A DNA stretch of 64,000 nt from Site-B1 sp963827785 (GTDB lineage: Bacteria; Bacteroidota; Bacteroidia; Flavobacteriales; Flavobacteriaceae), in contig CAWHCT010000011.1 in assembly GCA_963827785.1 (NCBI GenBank), positions 217,198-281,197 on the forward strand, written 5' to 3'. The translations under genes and the position numbers were made by a program. The notes under the pieces are model-generated. The model saw only the letters and a program-made list of their open reading frames with translations, made no database searches and was not told the origin of the DNA. Below, one piece after another: positions 47,683 through 58,003 of this stretch (position 1 is the stretch's first letter; the number at the start of each line of letters is the position of its first letter).

Positions 47683-48984
47683 TGAGTGAAGTAATATTAA
47701 AGGCCGAAGGTATCAGTAAGCAATACAGATTGGGGCTTGTGGGAACAGGCACCCTAAAAGATGATCTAAACAGGTGGTGGTATAAAGTTAGGGGCAAGGA
47801 AGACCCCTTTTTAAAAATTGGACAAAGTAATGACCGAAGTGTTAAAGGAGAAAGTAATTATGTTTGGGCATTACAGGATATTAATTTTGAAGTAAAAAGA
47901 GGTGAAGTACTTGGTATTATTGGTAAAAATGGTGCAGGTAAATCTACCTTATTAAAAATATTATCAAGAGTAACAAGTCCTACAACCGGTGAAATAAAAA
48001 CCAAAGGACGTATCGCCTCTTTGTTAGAAGTTGGTACAGGTTTTCATCCTGAAATGACAGGTCGTGAAAACATTTATTTAAATGGTGCTATTTTAGGAAT
48101 GACCAAAGCTGAAATTACGAACAAAAGAAGATGAAATTATAGATTTTAGTGGTTGTGCAGGTTATATAGATACACCTGTAAAACGCTACAGTAGTGGTAT
48201 GACTGTTCGATTAGCGTTTGCAGTTGCAGCACATTTAGAACCAGATATTTTGGTAATAGATGAGGTTTTGGCAGTTGGTGATGCCGAATTCCAGAAAAAA
48301 GCTATTGGTAAAATGCAGGATATTAGTAAAGGAGAAGGTAGAACAGTTTATTTGTGAGTCATAATATGGCAGCGGTAAGAAATTTATGTACCAGAGCAAT
48401 GGTTTTAGAAAATGGTAAAACCGTTTTTGAAGGAAATACAAATGATGCTGTAGATTTTTATTTACAAGATGAAAATAAGTTGGTGAATAATTCAGGTAGC
48501 TATAAACATGATAATACCTTAAATAAATCACAGGATTTGATTTTGGAATCTGTTGAGTTATTGAATAGTAAAAAGAAAGTGACTTCAATATTTCTATCTG
48601 ACGAGGATATTTATGTAAAGGTAAAATACAGTATAGAAAAGAATTTACAGGATTTACGAATTAATTTAAAGGTGGTATCTGCTAAAAATGAAGTGGACGT
48701 CTTTACAACCAGTTCCCATGATGTGGATAAAACAGATAAATCAATTGGTTACTATGAATCCCAGAGTTGTTTTTCCAAAGAATTTCTTTAATCAGGGAAA
48801 TTATAAATTGGTTATGAATATTGGAGTACCAAATGTTAAAGTATTGATTGCCCCTGTAACAATTCTTGAATTTGAAGTGGAAAAGCTGACTAGTAGTGGT
48901 TCAAAAATTAACAATGTTTTCCCTGGTGTCACGGCACCAATTTTAGATTGGGTTATAAATTACAGAAGTAGTGCTAAAATTTAA
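47682..48984 (+). CDS. wzt: ABC-type polysaccharide export ATPase with C-terminal glycan domain (Wzt-like; three frameshifts as assembled)
   Basis: This ATP-binding subunit has Walker A GKNGAGKSTLLK, signature YSSGMTVRLAFAVAAH and Walker B ILVIDEVLAVGD. After about residue 250 a beta-sandwich Wzt C-terminal domain follows, which in other systems recognises the finished glycan. Frames break at about 48124 (extra A), about 48355 (missing T: GRTVLFVSHNMAA) and about 48770 (extra A: YESQVVFPKN). Repaired length is about 433 residues. It overlaps the sulfotransferase start by 14 bases. Confidence 0.92.
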
Positions 48985-49793
48985 ATCAATAATATCACAA
49001 ATAAAAAAAGGAATATCAGTGGATACTCCTAAAATCTTTATGCTGATGATACGTTTATTGTTTCATTTCCTAAAGTCGGGCAATACGTGGGTTCGATTTA
49101 TTTTGGCAAATTTGTTATATTCCCAAAGAGGAGAAAATTACTTTTCATTCTGCGAAAAAATTTATTCCGGATTATGAAGTTCATTTTGACGATTTGAGAA
49201 CGATCTAAAGAAGACCGAGAATAGTTAAAAGTCATTCTGTTATAATTCTAAATTTAATAAAGTTATTTACATTGTAAGAGGGGATGTGAGGGATGTTTTT
49301 ATTTCTTATTATCATTATAAGAGAAAACTATCTGCCAGAAAATATGTCATTGGAGTCATTATTTGCCGCAGATTTAAAAAGGATGAAAATGGATGGAATT
49401 ATCATGTGAATTCATGGTTAAAAAACAAAACATGAAAATATTTTAGTTATTAAATATGAAGACTTGTTGTATGATACTTTGGGAGAGGTAAAAAGATATT
49501 GTTGATTTTATGTCTTTACTTTATGCCGAGGAGACAAATGATTCAGGCTATTTCTAGAATCTACATTTGAAAACTATGAAACAGATTGAAAATGAATATG
49601 GTAGGCCCTTTTTATCCCGAGAGGCAGCAAAAAACAAATCTACAGTCATTTGTTCGAAAGGGAAAGAAAGACACAATGGCAAGGAAGTGTTAAGTCGAAA
49701 AAAGACAGTTGATCATTTAATTTCTTGCAATGAAGATATGTTGGAAGGTTCTGGATTATATTTAAAAATGAATATGATTATCAAAATATATGA
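48971..49793 (+). CDS. Sulfotransferase domain protein (heavily frame-broken as assembled)
   Basis: PAPS-dependent sulfotransferase family (PF00685 type). Segments in all three frames spell the family hallmarks: the 5'-phosphosulfate loop VSFPKSGNTWVRFILANLL at about 49055-49120, IVKSHS near 49220, the 3'-phosphate signature YIVRDVRDVFISYYHYK at about 49265-49325, and later IKYEDLLYDTLGEV. The C-terminal part 49567-49793 is continuous apart from small shifts and ends at a TGA overlapping the next ATG. Repaired length would be about 265-275 residues. At least six indels are needed. It probably sulfates the exported glycan. Confidence 0.8.
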
Positions 49794-50998
49794 TTAAAAA
49801 ATTAATCGTTTGGATAAAGAGATTAAGATCATTTATTTAGGTTATGGTTTAGTGAAAAAAGAAAATTACACAAAAAGTTCAAAACCAAGTGTTATTAACC
49901 TTAACGCCAATGATATTTGTAATTCCAAATGTACAATGTGTAATATTTGGAAGAACAAGCAAGAAAAGGAAGTAACTTATGAAGATTTAAAGCAAATCTT
50001 TACTGATTCATTTTATTCAGAAGTCACTGGAGTTGGTATTACAGGAGGCGAACCGACGTTGAGAGAAGATTTGGTAGAGTTGTTTAGGGCTTGTATTGAC
50101 TTTCTTCCTAGTCTGTGAAATACTTAAGTATTATTACCAATTGTATAAAAGTTGATGATGTTAAAAGACAGCTAAACTTGGTTAATAATTTATGCATTAA
50201 AAATGGTATTGCCTTTAGTGTGATGGTTTCTTTAGATGGTTTTAGAGAAGTTCATGACAAAATTAGAGGTAGAAAAGGGAATTTTGAATCTGCAATAGAG
50301 GTTATTAAATATGTCAGAGAAAATTTAAACGGTGCCTGATTTCGTTCGGTGCTACAATTTCTAAAGGCAATTTGTGGGAGATTGATGAGTTATTGGATTT
50401 TGCAAAAGAAAACAACTTTATGGACGTTTTCGTGTAGCGGAATTTATTAAACGCTTATATAATGATGACAGGGGGGAAGTGATTAGAAACTTTACCGACG
50501 AAGAAAGTTATCATCTTGCTTTATTCTTTGAAAAATTAAAGCGCACGTACGAAAAGAATGCGACATACCAAAGAACTTATTCTAGTATTCAGAATGTATT
50601 TATTAGGCGGAAAAAGGACTATTGGTTGTCCTTACCATCAAAAAGGAATTAATATTAACGCAAAAGGTGAATTAGCCTATTGTGCACCAAAATCAAAAAT
50701 TATTGGCAATGCAATAGAGGAGTCATCTGCTATAATCTATAAAGATAATTTAGATGAGAAAAAAAGAATTCTAACTGAAGAATGTAATGATTGTATTCAC
50801 GACTACCATTCAAGTATAACCTATAAAGAGCAAATAGAGGTTTATAAAGATAAGTTTCAAAAAAAGTTTTTTAAATTATATTCAGTTAATAAAGTATTCC
50901 TACATCTTTCAAGATTTTTAAAATCACCTAAATTATCAAGTATAAAAATACAATGTGTTAATTGTTGGTTGGTATGGCACAGAAACAGTTGGAGATAA
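49790..50998 (+). CDS. Radical SAM protein (frame-broken as assembled), possibly fused to the next gene
   Basis: The [4Fe-4S]-binding motif CNSKCTMC is at about 49918-49941 and is followed by the GITGGEPTLRED (GGEP) motif and VSLDGFREVHD, all typical of the SPASM-like radical SAM group. Near 50620-50810 GCPYHQKGININAKGELAYC and CNDCIHDYHS look like an auxiliary-cluster region. The ATG at 49790 overlaps the sulfotransferase stop (ATGA). Frames break at about 49840, 50115, 50335-50560 and 50945. The substrate is unknown; such enzymes in glycan loci modify sugars or peptides. Confidence 0.78.
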
Positions 50999-51980
50999 GG
51001 CAATTTTGGGTGGAATCATTAATAATTATAAATCTATTCATGGAAATAAGTTAAATGTAATTGTTGGCAGTCTCTATCCATTCATTACTCATCAAACATT
51101 AAAAGAACTTAAAATAGATGCAAAAGTTGTTAGTTCTAGTAATTTTGAGTTTTTAAGATATTCAAAAAAATGTGATGAAGTAATAATGGGAGGAGGACCT
51201 CTAATGGATTTAAATGAATTATACGTGCCTTTGTTGTCTTTTAGTGTGGCAAAAAAATATAATAAAAAGAGGACTGTGTATGGTTGTGGTCTTGGACCAA
51301 TAAATCAAGGTAAATACAAAAAAGCTATTGGTGAAATACTTGAGCTTTCAAATGAAATTAAATTAAGAGATAAAAATAGTCAGACATATGCATTAGAACA
51401 CTTTAATATTTCTAAAACAGAAATGATTGGAGATCCAGCCAAAGGATATTTAAACACAATTACTGTAAAAATTAAGCCGAATAAAGAAAAAACACTTTCA
51501 CTATATTTAAGAGACTGGGAGTATTTATATGCAAAAAGAAATATGACAGAAGATGAGTTTATATCTGTCAAGAATCAATTTGAAACAGGATTGGCTAATC
51601 TTATAAAATCAAAGGCTAACGAGTTAAATGTGAGCAAAATATCATTTAACCATATGCATAATTTTGTGATTGGAGGAGATGATAGGGATTTCTCACGAAG
51701 ATTTATTAAAACTTATTTTAAAGATGATGAAAGAATAAGCTATAGCCCAAAACTCTCAACAGTTGATTCTATTGCAGAGAGTATGATGAAATCAGACTTG
51801 AATATTTGTATGCGTTTTCACTCAGTTTTATTTGCAGAATCTTTAAAAACCAACTTTTTACCTATTGATTATACCCTTGGTGGGAAAATAGCATCTTACG
51901 TATCTGAAAATAATCAATCTGATAAACTTTTTACAATAAACCAAATAATTGAAGAATATAGTGAAGCTCTTATTAATTAA
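50955..51980 (+). CDS. Polysaccharide pyruvyl transferase family protein
   Basis: This 341-residue protein has the PS_pyruv_trans (PF04230) pattern: VGWYGTETVGDKAILGGIIN at the start, IMGGGPLMD near 77-85, YGCGLGPI near 108-115 and the late NICMRFHSVLFAESL near 290-304. The family transfers pyruvate ketals from PEP to sugars in extracellular polysaccharides, making them acidic. Only a GTG at 50955 is available as a start in this frame. The preceding bases read KYN in both this frame and, after one deletion, in the radical SAM frame, so a fusion is possible. Confidence 0.86.
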   Translation: MLIVGWYGTETVGDKAILGGIINNYKSIHGNKLNVIVGSLYPFITHQTLKELKIDAKVVSSSNFEFLRYSKKCDEVIMGGGPLMDLNELYVPLLSFSVAKKYNKKRTVYGCGLGPINQGKYKKAIGEILELSNEIKLRDKNSQTYALEHFNISKTEMIGDPAKGYLNTITVKIKPNKEKTLSLYLRDWEYLYAKRNMTEDEFISVKNQFETGLANLIKSKANELNVSKISFNHMHNFVIGGDDRDFSRRFIKTYFKDDERISYSPKLSTVDSIAESMMKSDLNICMRFHSVLFAESLKTNFLPIDYTLGGKIASYVSENNQSDKLFTINQIIEEYSEALIN

Positions 51981-53236
51981 TACAAGCGACGTTGGTGGAG
52001 CAGGAAAAGCATGTGCTAGACTTCATTTAGGTTTATTGAACTCTGGCGTGGATTCTAAATTTCTTTTAGCTAATAAAAGAAACAACCATATAGAATCTTA
52101 TACTCTAGAACCTTTAAGAGATGAATCATTAAATGGGAAAATAAAGAATAAATTCATTAAGATATTAAGAGAGCTAAAAATTTTGAAACCTCTAAAAAAA
52201 TCAGATAAAGAATTATTTCTTGAAAAAAGAAAAAAAGGTTTAGAGTTGTTCTCCTTTCCATATTCAAATTACGATATAACAGAATCAGAGCTGTATAAGC
52301 AAGCAGATATAATTAACCTACATTGGGTTGCTGGTTTTATGGATTATCAATCTTTTTTTGCGAAAAACAAAAAACCTATTGTTTGGACTTTACATGATAT
52401 GAACCCTTTTACTGGAGGAGAACATTATATTGAAAACTATTTTGGTATTGACTGCAAAGGGTTTCCTGTAAAAAGAGTTTTTACTACCGAAGAGAAAGAG
52501 CAGTTTAAAAAGATATTAGATATTAAAAAGAAAGCATTATCTGGTGTAAAAAATTTACATTTTGTTACTTTATGTGATTGGATGACAAATGAGCTAAAAC
52601 AAAGTGACTTCTTTAGTCGCTTTCCAATTCATTGCATTCCAAATGGTATAGACTCAAATGTTTTCAACATAAGAGATAAAAATTATTCTCGAGAATTATT
52701 AAGCATACCTTTAGATAAAAAAATAATACTTTTTGTAGCTGACTTGATAAACACAAATAGAAAAGGTTTTGAATTTTTACTAAGAGCTATAAAAAAAATT
52801 GAACAGAAAGATGTTTTATTATTTGTTATAGGTCATAAAAATGAAAAGTTGGAAAGGTTCGATAATATTATTCAATACGGAATGGTGAACGACGAACGAT
52901 TATTGAGTTCAATTTATTCTTCAGCTGATGTATTTATTATTCCTTCATTAATGGATAATTTGCCAAATACGGTTTTAGAATCTACTGCTTTGTGGGACTC
53001 CAGTTATTGGTTTTCCGATTGGTGGAATTCCTGATATGGTTCAAGATAAAGAAAATGGTTTATTAACAAACGAAATAAGTGTTGATGCATTAGTTACATC
53101 AATCCATTATTTCCTTGAGAATGGCGTGTCTTTATCAAGACAGGAAATTAGAAACAACGCTGTAATTAAGTACGATAAGAAAGTTCAAGCCGATAATTAT
53201 ATTAAATTATTTAAAAAAATAATGAATGATAAATAA
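51961..53236 (+). CDS. GT4-like glycosyltransferase (frameshifted as assembled)
   Basis: A glycosyltransferase of the GT-B fold. It opens with LLLINTSDVGGAGKACARL (donor/acceptor loop GGAGKA), has LHDMNPFTGGEHY near 145-157, and the group 1 domain from about 235 with IILFVADL and IIPSLMDNLPNTVLEST. The frame breaks at about 52990; removing a T gives ACGTPVIGFPIGGIPDMV and a 424-residue protein of normal length. The GTG at 51961 is the probable start, overlapping the pyruvyl transferase by 20 bases. Confidence 0.88.
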
Positions 53237-53257
53237 TATTCTATTTTAAAACTTTAT

Positions 53258-54037
53258 ATGCTACTATCCATTATAACAATAAATTATAATGACAAATTTG
53301 GGTTAGAACGCACTATTAAAAGTGTGCAAGAACAAACCTTTACTAATTTTGAGCATATTATTATTGATGGAGGTTCTACAGATGGCAGTAAAGAAGTAAT
53401 AGAAGCTAATAAAAACAGTTTTAGCTATTGGGTAAGTGAACCGGATAAAGGTATTTATAATGCCATGAATAAAGGTATTAAAGAAGCAAAAGGAGAATAT
53501 TTGTTTTTTTTAAATAGTGGAGATCACTTAAATGGTCAGAATGCTTTAGATAAAATTCATGTGTCATTTAAAAGACAAGGATGTTGTTTATTTTAATATT
53601 AATGTTAAGGATGGAGACAATAATTACGTAAAAAAATGTCCAAGTGAAATTGTCTTTGAATATTTGCACAACGATCTACCACCACATCAATCTACTTTTA
53701 TACGTAAAAGTTTGTTTGAAAAGTATGGTTATTATGACGAGAGTTTAAAAATAGTATCGGATTGGAAATTTTTAATTCTCGCATTGTTAAAATATAATGC
53801 TACATACAAACATGTGGATGATGTGTTTTCTACCTACTTATCAAGGCGGATTAAGTTCCAGGGAAGGAAGTTTTGAAGCTATGGAAAAAGAAAGAGAAGT
53901 TAGTTTTAAGTAGTGAATTTCCTATATTGATGAACGATTTAAAAGAAAACTTTAGACTAAAACGAGTGATAAGAAATTTAAGAAAATCAAAAAAAATCAA
54001 TTGGTTGATTAGGTTGGGTTTACTTGAAAAATTTTGA
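53258..54037 (+). CDS. GT2 glycosyltransferase, type A copy 1 (frame-broken as assembled)
   Basis: A WcaA-like GT-A glycosyltransferase: LSIITINYNDKFGLERTI at the start, FEHIIIDGGSTDGS near 32-45, SEPDKGIYNAMNKGIKEAKGEYLFFLNSGDH near 64-94 (split here), and a C-terminal SDWKFLILALLKYN. Three single-base insertions (about 53570, 53840, 53900) when removed give 258 residues ending IRLGLLEKF. It is a paralogue of the gene at 57222. Its acceptor and sugar are unknown. Confidence 0.86.
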
Positions 54038-54045
54038 AAGACAAA

Positions 54046-54996
54046 ATGGATTTCCGAGTATCTGTTATCATTCCAGTTTACAATGCAGAAAAATTTATTG
54101 AAAAGGCAATACATTCTGTATTGCAACAACCTGAAGTTAATGAAGTAATAGTTGTAAATGATGGTAGTACAGATAATACACTTAAGAAATTGTTGAAACA
54201 CTTCAAAAGACTAATCCAAAAATTAAAATATTCCATCATAAAAATAAAGTTAATAAAGGTCGTTCTGCAAGCAGAAATTTAGGAATCAAAAATGCTACAG
54301 GAAATTTTATTGCCTTTTTGGATGCCGATGATTTTTATTTACCAAATAGATTTAACAACGATAAAAAAATATTTCAAGAAAATAATAAGATAGATGGTGT
54401 TTACAATGCTATTGGAGCACATTTTTATAGAGAAGCAACTATAAAGGAACAAAATCAATTAGAATTATACTACAGTATAGCAGAAAATGTTAAACCAGAA
54501 GAATTATTTGAAGTATTACTTTCTGGTAAAAAAGGTCATTTTCAATTGATGGCTTAACTGTAAAGAAATTCTGTTTTTAATATAGTAGGATATTTTAATG
54601 AATCATTAGTTGTAGCTGAAGATACTGAACTTATTTGGAAAATGGCTTTAAAATGTCAATTAGATACCTGGAATTATAAATACACCAGTAGCAATACGAG
54701 GTGTTCATGACAACAATGTATTTAATAGAGAAGATTTGTATAAAATATATAGATTTAAAATGTATGAATCCATGTATTTCTGGAGTTGCAAAAATCAATA
54801 TTGCGATTAAAAACAATTGAAAGGTTTCTTGAGACGAATATGGATATTGCAATATAGAAAACATAAAAAAAAATATAAGTATATATTCTATTGGGTTCAA
54901 ATAAATATGAGAGCACCAAGACTTTTGTTTAGCTATTTAGGGATTAAATACTTTCCTTTAGTAAGGTATCTCCAAAAAAGTTTTAAAATATTTTAA
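54046..54996 (+). CDS. GT2 glycosyltransferase, type B copy 1 (frame-broken as assembled)
   Basis: A GT-A enzyme starting VSVIIPVYNAEKFIEKAI, with VVNDGSTDNTL near 38-48 and AFLDADDFYLPNRF near 90-103. The metal-binding triad is LDADD. Frames break at about 54185, 54560 and at several points to about 54800. It ends LGIKYFPLVRYLQKSF, a tail shared with the copy at 56251 and with the relic at 56085. Repaired length should be about 310 residues. Function is inferred from family only. Confidence 0.84.
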
Positions 54997-55059
54997 GAAA
55001 AAATGACATTAGGTTTAATTATTTGATTTTAACAATTTTTTGAATAAGTATTGAAAAGG

Positions 55060-56055
55060 ATGAAAATAAAAGATAAAAAATGTATTATATTTTGCCATTA
55101 TGGCAATTCACCATATTTGAATTATACTTTAAAGCAAGTTAAATTAACTAATCCTAAGAGCAGAGTGATTTTGCTAGGAGATGAGAATAATATAAGAATA
55201 GCAAGAAAAGCCAATGTAGAACATTACTATTTTAAAGATTATAATACCAGTAATGAAATTTTAAATTTTGAAAAAGTTTATCACCATGTTGCAGGAGTAA
55301 AACATAAGAAGGAATTTTGGACAAAATTTGTTTTTAAGAGGTGGTTTTACATACATGATTTTATCAAAAGGAATAATATAAACTCTTTTTGGCATTTTGA
55401 TTCAGATAATATGATTTTATCAAATTTGGATCAACAGGAATACAAGTTTAAAGATTTTGATTGTACTGAGCAATGTAACGGAATATGTATGAATGGATAT
55501 ATTTCTTCTTTTCAAGTTGTAGATGGCTATGTAAAGAAAATTAATGATTTATTTGTTGATGAAGATTATTTAAATGAACAAAAAATGGATTTTGAAATAT
55601 ATCCAGACTTTGCCTTTACTGAAATGAGAGCTTATAAGGCTTATAAAGAACAGGAAAAAATAAAAAGTATAAGACTGAATAAAATATTTGATAATGAGTC
55701 ATTCGACGATTGTATTTGCCAAGAACATGGATATGATATGTACGATACTCCATTAGGTGGGCGTTACTTAAAGAAAATTTATTTTGATAATTATGGTAAT
55801 TTTTATTGTTTTCACATTAGTTCTTCTAAATACATAAAAATGAATAGCCTTAACCTTAGTTGGGTGCCTACTAGTTTGTTTAAATTAATTTTCAAAAAGT
55901 TTAAAAAGAATTCTAGAAAACAGAGTCCTTTGCAAATAGAAGAGTATTTATTGTTAGATGTATTTCAAACAAAAAGTTTCAAGTCAAGAGTTTTAAGGTT
56001 AATACCTAAGTCGATAAAAAAAAATATTAAAATGTTATTAAAAGGTTTTAATTGA
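55060..56055 (+). CDS. Putative glycosyltransferase of unrecognised family
   Basis: This 331-residue protein is one of the few intact genes in this part. ATG 55060 is preferred over the in-frame TTG at 55051. It opens CIIFCHYGNSPYLNYTLKQ, then FWHFDSDNMILSNLDQQEY near 110-128 with a DSD triad like the DxD metal site of GT-A enzymes, and CQEHGYDMYDTPLGG near 223-237. The C-terminus is basic (KIFKKFKKNSRKQ). No signal peptide is seen. The locus and the DSD motif suggest a glycosyltransferase, but I could not place it in a family. Confidence 0.65.
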   Translation: MKIKDKKCIIFCHYGNSPYLNYTLKQVKLTNPKSRVILLGDENNIRIARKANVEHYYFKDYNTSNEILNFEKVYHHVAGVKHKKEFWTKFVFKRWFYIHDFIKRNNINSFWHFDSDNMILSNLDQQEYKFKDFDCTEQCNGICMNGYISSFQVVDGYVKKINDLFVDEDYLNEQKMDFEIYPDFAFTEMRAYKAYKEQEKIKSIRLNKIFDNESFDDCICQEHGYDMYDTPLGGRYLKKIYFDNYGNFYCFHISSSKYIKMNSLNLSWVPTSLFKLIFKKFKKNSRKQSPLQIEEYLLLDVFQTKSFKSRVLRLIPKSIKKNIKMLLKGFN

Positions 56056-56084
56056 TCCTTATTTGAAGTAGTTTTAGTTTTTAA

Positions 56085-56228
56085 AATCAAAATTGGATTA
56101 AAAAAAGATATAAGTTATTGGGCTAATTTGTTTATTAATTCACCAAGGGTTTTATTTTTAATTTATGGATAAAATATTTCTCTGTTGTAAGATTGAGACA
56201 GAAACTTTTTCCATTTTTGTATAGATAA
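56085..56228 (+). pseudogene. 3' relic of a third type-B GT2 gene
   Basis: This apparent intergenic stretch translates, with one missing base near 56170, as WIKKRYK, then YWANLFINSPRVLFLIYG, then IKYFSVVRLRQKLFPFLYR and a stop. It parallels the ends of the type-B genes (YWVQINMRAPRLLFSYLG, IKYFPLVR and, in the second copy, LRQKLFPFLY). No start or catalytic domain is present, so it is a truncated remnant left by recombination in front of the second type-B gene. Confidence 0.72.
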
Positions 56229-56250
56229 TGATAATTTTAATAAAATATTG

Positions 56251-57222
56251 ATGGCTCTTTCAATATCGGTAATAATTCCTGCATATAATGTGGAGAGCTT
56301 TATAGAAAAAGCGATAATGTCTGCTATACAACAGTCTGAAGTGAATGAAGTTGTTGTAATAAATGATGGAAGTACAGATAAAACGCTTCAAATTATTGAA
56401 AATCTAAAAAACTCTAATCCAAAAATTAAAATATTTCATCATAAGAATAGATCTAATCAAGGCCGCTCTGCAAGTAGGAATCTGGGAATAAAAGAGGCAA
56501 CAGGAAATTATATTGCTTTTTTGGATGCAGATGATTTTTATTTATCCAATAGATTTTCTAAAGATCAAATAATCTTTGAAGAACAATAAAAATATTGATG
56601 GAGTTTATAATGCCGTTGGATTTCATTATTATCGTGAAATCAACAAATCAGAGTTAGGAAAACATAAATTGAAGTACTGTAACAAAAAAAATAGATCCTG
56701 AGGATCTTTTTGAACTCTATGTATCGGTAAATATGGTTATATACATTTAGATGGTTTAACTGTTAAAAAATCTGTCTTTGAATGCTATTGGACTTTTTAA
56801 TGAATCTTTGGTTGTAGCTGAAGATTCTGATGTTATATTCAAAATGGCATTGAAATTCGAGTTAAAATCTGGAATAATTGATTCAACCATTAGCAAAGAG
56901 AGGTATTCATGACAATAATATATTTAATAGAGAAGATTTATATGAAATATATAATGTGAAAATGTATGAATCAGTAGTTTTTTGGAGTTGGAAAAAATAA
57001 AATATCTTATTAAACAAATTGATACTTTGTTAAAATGGATATGGATTTTTAAATTTAGGGAAACCAAAAATGTAATTGCTTACATATTATTATTGGATAT
57101 ATTTATTCTAATAATCCCAAACTAATATTTTCTAAATTAAGTATAAAATATTTCCCTTTAGTTAGGCTTAGACAAAAACTTTTCCCATTTTTATATAACT
57201 ATAAACAAGATGTAATTTTTAA
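56251..57222 (+). CDS. GT2 glycosyltransferase, type B copy 2 (frame-broken as assembled)
   Basis: A paralogue of the gene at 54046: ISVIIPAYNVESFIEKAI, VVINDGSTDKTL and AFLDADDFYLSNRF. The first 110 codons are continuous. From about 56585 to 57180 the reading frame changes at least five times (fragments GVYNAVGFHYYRE, LNESLVVAEDSDV, RGIHDNNIFNREDLYE). The tail IKYFPLVRLRQKLFPFLY is shared with the relic at 56085. The 3' end near 57222 is approximate, overlapping the next ATG. Confidence 0.82.
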
Positions 57223-58001
57223 TGCCAAAAATATCCATTATAACAATAAACTACAACAATCTGGAAGGGTTAAAAAAGACCGTTGAGAGTGTGTACATCA
57301 CAATCTTGGAAAGAATTTGAGTATATTGTTATTGATGGTGGATCACAGATGGTAGTGATAGAATATTTAGAAAGTCAATCGAAAAATATAAATTATTGGA
57401 TAAGTGAACCAGATAATGGTGTTTATCATGCAATGAATAAAGGTATTAAAAAGGCCAATGGTGAATATTTGATTTTCTTAAATAGTGGAGATCATTTCTA
57501 TGACAATAAAGTTCTAGAAAAAAATCATAAATATTTAAAAGATGTGGATATCATTTATTCTAATCTTCAAGTTGTAGAAAAGGATAAAGTATTTATTAAA
57601 GAATATCCAGAAACATTGTCATTTTCTTATTTTGTAAAAGATACATTGCCACATCCGGCAACTTTTATTAAAAAAGAAGCCTTTGAGAAGACAAATTTTT
57701 ATAACGAAGATTTTAAAATAGTCTCTGATTGGAAATTTTTTATTGATGGAATTTGTAAATATAATTTAACATATAAAAAAATAGATACTATATTTTCTAC
57801 ATTTTATTTGGGTGGAATGAGTTCTAATCCAGAAAATAGATCAATTAAATTTAATGAAATACAACAAGTTTTAAAAACTGATTATCCTGCATATATCAAG
57901 ATATTGAAGATATATTGGTTAACAATGACATAATTAGTAATTTGAGAAAATCTAGAATTATAAAATTGTTAGTAAAACTGGGATTTTTAAAGAGATTTTA
58001 A
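57222..58001 (+). CDS. GT2 glycosyltransferase, type A copy 2 (frame-broken as assembled)
   Basis: A paralogue of the gene at 53258: ATG 57222 begins KISIITINYNNLEGLKKT, then FEYIVIDGG, SEPDNGVYHAMNKGIKKANGEY, LIFLNSGDHFYDN and SDWKFFIDGICKYN. The middle (57283-57933) is continuous. Indels lie near 57285-57350 and 57930. It ends ISNLRKSRIIKLLVKLGFLKRF, parallel to the end of copy 1. Repaired length is about 258 residues. Confidence 0.85.
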
Positions 58002-58003
58002 AT

